Source: Bacteroidota bacterium
GTDB taxonomy: Bacteria > Bacteroidota > Bacteroidia > Chitinophagales > UBA10324
DNA: 64,000 nucleotides
Direction: 5' to 3'
NCBI GenBank assembly: GCA_018267315.1
Contig: JAFDYS010000033.1
Location: forward strand, 50,591-114,590
In this document: positions 60,267 to 64,000 of the stretch, piece after piece
Position numbering within the stretch: the stretch's first letter is position 1
Layout: each line of letters opens with the position of its first letter
Notes under the pieces: generated by a model
The model's input: the letters and a program-made list of their open reading frames with translations, nothing else
Told to the model about the DNA's origin: nothing
Databases searched by the model: none
Translations under genes and position numbers: made by a program

Positions 60267-63200
60267 ATGAAAAATCTCTCCGCATTGCTTCTCTCTATCC
60301 TGCTCACTTCACAAATTCTTCTGGGGCAATTGCCGGTGAAAGAATGGGATTATCGCTACGGAGGTAACAATAAAGATGAACTCAGAGCAGTCGAACATAC
60401 GGCTGATGGAGGCTACATTTTAGGTGGATATTCTCTTTCAGGAATTACGGGAGATAAAACGCAGGATAAGTGGGGACAATATGATTACTGGATTGTAAGA
60501 GTTGATTCTTCTGGCAATAAATTATGGGACAAAGATTTTGGAGGAACCAAGGACGATCTTTTTGCTTCGCTCGATGTAACTTCTGATGGCGGATTTATTC
60601 TGGGTGGGGGATCCTGGTCACCTGTTTCAGGTGACAAAACACAGGGGAAACAGGGTGAAGTTGATTACTGGATAGTGAAAACTGATATCAGTGGAAATAA
60701 GCAATGGGATAAACGCTTCGGTGGTACTTCGCTTGATTATCTCACCTGCATCCGTCAAACAGATGATGGGGGATACATCCTCGGCGGTGATTGCTTCTCA
60801 GAGGTCAGTGGTGATGTTTCTCAGGTGAGTAGAGGGGGGTATGACTACTGGATTGTCAAGACAGATGCCAATGGCAGCAAGCAATGGGATTTGCGTTTCG
60901 GAGGTAACCGTTCAGATAATTTGCGCTCAATTATTCAAACCTCCGATGGCGGTTACTTATTCTCCGGGACGTCAGAAAGTGACTCATCAGGAGAAAAGAC
61001 GGAAGAAAACAGGGGCAGTTCCGATTTCTGGATCGTGAAAACTGATGAGAATGGGTTGAAACAATGGGATGCCATTTATGGAGGAGACAGCATTGATTTT
61101 TGCAATGCAGCTCTTGAAACTATTGACGGCGGCTTTTTGCTCGGTGGATACTCCTATTCTGAAAGTGGTGCGGATAAGTCACAAAATGGAAGGGGCAACA
61201 AGGACTTTTGGATAGTGAAAATCAACAGTAGCGGAATAAAAGAATGGGACAAGACTTTTGGTGGTATTGATGAAGATGTACTCACTTCGATGTGGCAAGG
61301 AAATGATGGGGGGTTTTTGATTGCAGGGTATAGTCAATCGCCAAGCTCGGGGGAAAAAACCCAGGGAGGCGTAACATCTACAGATAACCCATACACTCCT
61401 TTAGACTACTGGATGGTCAAGATTGATGAGAATGGAAATTATCTGTGGGACAAACGTTTTGGCGGCAGCTTCTTTGATTTGTGCTTTGGTGCGGTGGAAA
61501 ATTCAGACAACAGCTTCACTCTCGGAGGAACGTCAGCATCACCGGCTGATGGAGACAAATCTCAGGATGTTCATGGTTACATTAGTGGTGGGGATTATTG
61601 GCTGGTAAAAACTACCGTTGCGGGTGACATAAGCAACGCATTCGTCGGAGACATCTCCCCATTAGATTTTGTCCCCGGAAACATTTTCGATGTCCCATTT
61701 ACAACAAGTGGAGAGTTCAACGACGGAAATACCTTCTATGCCATTCTCTCCGGCAATCAAGGCAGCTTCGATACCTATGACACGATTGGATCCGTGAACG
61801 CTACAGGTGATGCAACAATATCTGCTACGGTTCCACCTGGGATTCTAAATGGAGAAAATTACCGGTTGCGTATTTTATCTTCTGACCCAACAACGTCAAA
61901 TCCGGCCAGTGAAACTGCCATAACCATTGGGGCATATTCAACGGTGTTGTCGGATTCAGTTTATGGTGGCAATGACAATGAATATATGGAGGATATGCTT
62001 GCAACAACGGATGGAGGATATCTTTTTGCGGGCGAGACATATTCTGATGTTACCGGCGATGTCTCTCAATCGCCACGCGGTGAAAATGATTTCTGGATTC
62101 TGAAAACCGATGCTCAGGGAGCGAAACAATGGGATGCACGCTTCGGAGGCACCGATGCCGAACAATTGTCCGTTATACAGCAAACATTTGATGGGGGCTA
62201 CATTATTGGTGGGTTTTCAAACTCAGGAAAAGATGGAGACAAGAGTCAGGACAACAGAGGATACTACGATTACTGGATCGTGAAAACGGATGTGAATGGC
62301 AGCAAGCAATGGGATAAGCGTTTCGGCGGAAGCGCCTATGACCAACTCTATCAGGTGCTGCAAACCTCAGATGGAGGTTATTTACTTGGAGGGGCCTCAC
62401 AATCAGATACTGATGCTGGCGGCGGCAAATCCCAAGACAACATTGGAAATGGTAATGATTACTGGATTGTGAAAATAAATTCAAGTGGCACAAAACAATG
62501 GGATAAGGTTTTTGGTGGTGACAGCTATGATGAAATGACAGATATGCTTTCAACACCTGATGGCGGCTATCTTTTGTTCGGTCAATCTTCGTCGTCGGCA
62601 GGTTACGACGTATCTGATGCGTCTCGGGGCGGAAAAGATTTTTGGCTTATAAAAATTGATGCAAATGGTACAAAGCAATGGGATAAAAGATACGGCGGCG
62701 ATGCGAGTGAGTATGCGAATAAAATCCTCCAAACTTCTGATGGCGGATACATCCTTAGTGGATCAACAACTTCCAATGAAAGTGGGGAAGTGTCACAACC
62801 CGGTTATGGTTCAGATGATCTGTGGGTAATAAAAATTGATGTAGCCGGCAATAAGCAATGGGACAAGCGGTTTGGTGGGTCATCTCGCGATGTGAGTGGA
62901 ATAGTGATTGAAACTTCCAACGGTGGACTCCTCGTCGGCGGCATTTCGTCATCCAATACCAGTGGCTGTAAAACACAAAACAGTAGAGGTGATGATTATT
63001 GGGTTGTTCGACTTGACTCTTTAAGAGAACAACTTTGGGATACTCGGTTTGGCGGCGTCGAGGCTGAATCCCTTGCAGACATTTTACAGACTTCAGATGG
63101 CAATTATCTGCTTGGCGGGTGGTCCGACTCTCCTGCAGGCGGGGATAAGTCTGAGGACAACTATCCAAGTGTTTCAAAGACTGATTTCTGGGTGGTAAAA

Positions 63201-64000
63201 ATTAGTGAAGCGGTATTTACCAATTCAATCTTTACAAACCAAATCACTCCCCTTGCTTACCATGCGGGTGATGAAGCGAGTGTTCCTTTCACCGCAACAG
63301 GAGCTTATGCAGCAGAAAATAATTATACAGTACAACTCTCCAGCGCTTCCGGAAATTTTTCATCCCCAATCAATATCGGCACGTTAAATTCTAAAACTTC
63401 AGGAACAATCAGTGCAGCTATTCCGATTACTGCACAGGCAGGAACGCATTATAGGATAAGAGTGGTCAGTTCTAATCCTGCCGTCACAGGAACCGACAAC
63501 GGGCAAGATATCATGATCAACGCGCAGTGCGCAGTTCCTTCCGGCAGTTTCACATCCAATATCAAAACCACTTCCGCAAAAGTGAATTGGGACATGGTGC
63601 CGGGCGCTCAAACCTACAGCGTGCGCTATCGCAAAACAGGAACCACTTCATGGACAAAAACAACTACTCAATTGAATTACAAAAAACTCTCGCCCCTTGG
63701 CCCGAATACACAATATGACTGGGCTGTGAAATCGGTGTGCGAAGCCGGTACCTTGTCTTCTGACTGGTGCGCCACGCAAAACTTTACCACCAAACCGCTT
63801 AGGTTCGAAAATGATGAAGAAGAAATTTCATTCGGAGTTTTTCCTAATCCGGTTGCGGACGCAGCAACGATCTTATTTACCCTCACCCAGGATTCTCCTG
63901 TCCTCCTTGAATTACTTTCAGTAGAAGGCAAGCTGATAATGACTATCGCCGATGAAAATTTTGAAAAGGGAAATCAGCTCATCCATCTCAGCAGGCAAAG
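60267..64000 (+). CDS. Secreted twin seven-bladed propeller protein with Ig, fibronectin and T9SS sorting domains (3' end outside)
   Basis: The frame is open from the ATG at 60267 to the window edge (1,244 codons seen). A signal peptide (MKNLSALLLSILLTSQILLG) is followed by about 60-residue repeats, each with a DGGYILGG-like strand, a DYWIVKTD strand and a KQWDKRFGG strand. I count seven blades up to ~61610, then an Ig-like domain (PLDFVPGNIFDVPFTTSG, YRLRILSSDP), then seven more blades to ~63210, a second similar Ig-like domain (PLAYHAGDEASVPFTATG, YRIRVVSSNP), a fibronectin III domain (SAKVNWDMVPGAQTYSVRYR) and the start of a type A sorting domain (VFPNPVADAATILFTL). It is thus an internal duplication of propeller plus Ig. 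Function unknown; exposure on the cell surface is inferred. Confidence 0.9.
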   Translation, partial: MKNLSALLLSILLTSQILLGQLPVKEWDYRYGGNNKDELRAVEHTADGGYILGGYSLSGITGDKTQDKWGQYDYWIVRVDSSGNKLWDKDFGGTKDDLFASLDVTSDGGFILGGGSWSPVSGDKTQGKQGEVDYWIVKTDISGNKQWDKRFGGTSLDYLTCIRQTDDGGYILGGDCFSEVSGDVSQVSRGGYDYWIVKTDANGSKQWDLRFGGNRSDNLRSIIQTSDGGYLFSGTSESDSSGEKTEENRGSSDFWIVKTDENGLKQWDAIYGGDSIDFCNAALETIDGGFLLGGYSYSESGADKSQNGRGNKDFWIVKINSSGIKEWDKTFGGIDEDVLTSMWQGNDGGFLIAGYSQSPSSGEKTQGGVTSTDNPYTPLDYWMVKIDENGNYLWDKRFGGSFFDLCFGAVENSDNSFTLGGTSASPADGDKSQDVHGYISGGDYWLVKTTVAGDISNAFVGDISPLDFVPGNIFDVPFTTSGEFNDGNTFYAILSGNQGSFDTYDTIGSVNATGDATISATVPPGILNGENYRLRILSSDPTTSNPASETAITIGAYSTVLSDSVYGGNDNEYMEDMLATTDGGYLFAGETYSDVTGDVSQSPRGENDFWILKTDAQGAKQWDARFGGTDAEQLSVIQQTFDGGYIIGGFSNSGKDGDKSQDNRGYYDYWIVKTDVNGSKQWDKRFGGSAYDQLYQVLQTSDGGYLLGGASQSDTDAGGGKSQDNIGNGNDYWIVKINSSGTKQWDKVFGGDSYDEMTDMLSTPDGGYLLFGQSSSSAGYDVSDASRGGKDFWLIKIDANGTKQWDKRYGGDASEYANKILQTSDGGYILSGSTTSNESGEVSQPGYGSDDLWVIKIDVAGNKQWDKRFGGSSRDVSGIVIETSNGGLLVGGISSSNTSGCKTQNSRGDDYWVVRLDSLREQLWDTRFGGVEAESLADILQTSDGNYLLGGWSDSPAGGDKSEDNYPSVSKTDFWVVKISEAVFTNSIFTNQITPLAYHAGDEASVPFTATGAYAAENNYTVQLSSASGNFSSPINIGTLNSKTSGTISAAIPITAQAGTHYRIRVVSSNPAVTGTDNGQDIMINAQCAVPSGSFTSNIKTTSAKVNWDMVPGAQTYSVRYRKTGTTSWTKTTTQLNYKKLSPLGPNTQYDWAVKSVCEAGTLSSDWCATQNFTTKPLRFENDEEEISFGVFPNPVADAATILFTLTQDSPVLLELLSVEGKLIMTIADENFEKGNQLIHLSRQ

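Noticed and set aside
62755..63177. Minus-strand open frames between 61825 and 63177
   Set aside because: They are opposite the long propeller repeats, whose regular codon pattern keeps the other strand open by chance. The plus-strand frame is continuous from 60267.

Overview
The window is bacterial chromosome from a member of the Bacteroidota, probably a Chitinophagales/Sphingobacteriia-like lineage; the exact taxon cannot be fixed from the sequence alone. The evidence is at least twelve putative cargo proteins of the type IX secretion system (T9SS) with C-terminal sorting domains, a PorP/SprF-family protein, DUF2723 and YfhO giant membrane proteins, a TamB gene divergent from tsaD, and several TAnnTTTG promoter boxes typical of the phylum. 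Coding density is high. Most start codons are ATG, with a few GTG/TTG starts.

Layout. 1-5031: end of a CNNM/CorC-type protein, a lamin-tail/Calx-beta T9SS protein, a TlpA-like thioredoxin overlapping an RDD membrane protein, and a lipoprotein with a glycoside-hydrolase-like barrel. 5120-7670: a mobile-repeat zone. A REP-associated tyrosine transposase (RAYT) is bracketed by inverted REP hairpins and frameshifted by a short palindromic insertion. It is followed by a T9SS protein and a 390-base mosaic of repeats. 7669-13517: tsaD and divergent tamB. 13664-20664: four T9SS surface proteins, three sharing the same PKD-Ig-sorting-domain tail. 20846-28988: one probable minus-strand transcription unit with two choice-of-anchor-L giant proteins carrying type B sorting domains, a PorP/SprF protein and an OmpA/TPR/PD40 protein, closed by a strong terminator. 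29105-48304: surface-glycan genes (flippase, two methyltransferases, GT2, GT4, UDP-GlcNAc 2-epimerase, YfhO and DUF2723 proteins) interleaved with three DNRLRE T9SS proteins and with tdh and rlmB. 48582-59629: housekeeping genes (recN, fabI, Sua5/tsaC, ung, a tRNA-Arg) plus a coupled four-gene operon of a secreted protein, a CPBP membrane protease homologue and two SDR enzymes. 59810-64000: an H1-tailed SWIB protein with a textbook terminator, then the first 1,244 codons of a secreted protein with two seven-bladed propellers, which runs off the window.

How it fits together. Much of the window serves the cell surface. T9SS cargo would cross the outer membrane and be anchored there; the PorP/SprF-OmpA pair is probably the dedicated accessory for the two type B cargos beside it. 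The glycan genes may supply the surface polysaccharide that carries or surrounds such proteins (inference). The most unusual observation is a ~21-base palindromic element (core CCTACCGGCAGGCAGG) found twice inside coding sequence. It adds seven codons in frame in a glycosyltransferase. In the RAYT a one-base-shorter copy breaks the conserved YIHNNP motif and the reading frame.
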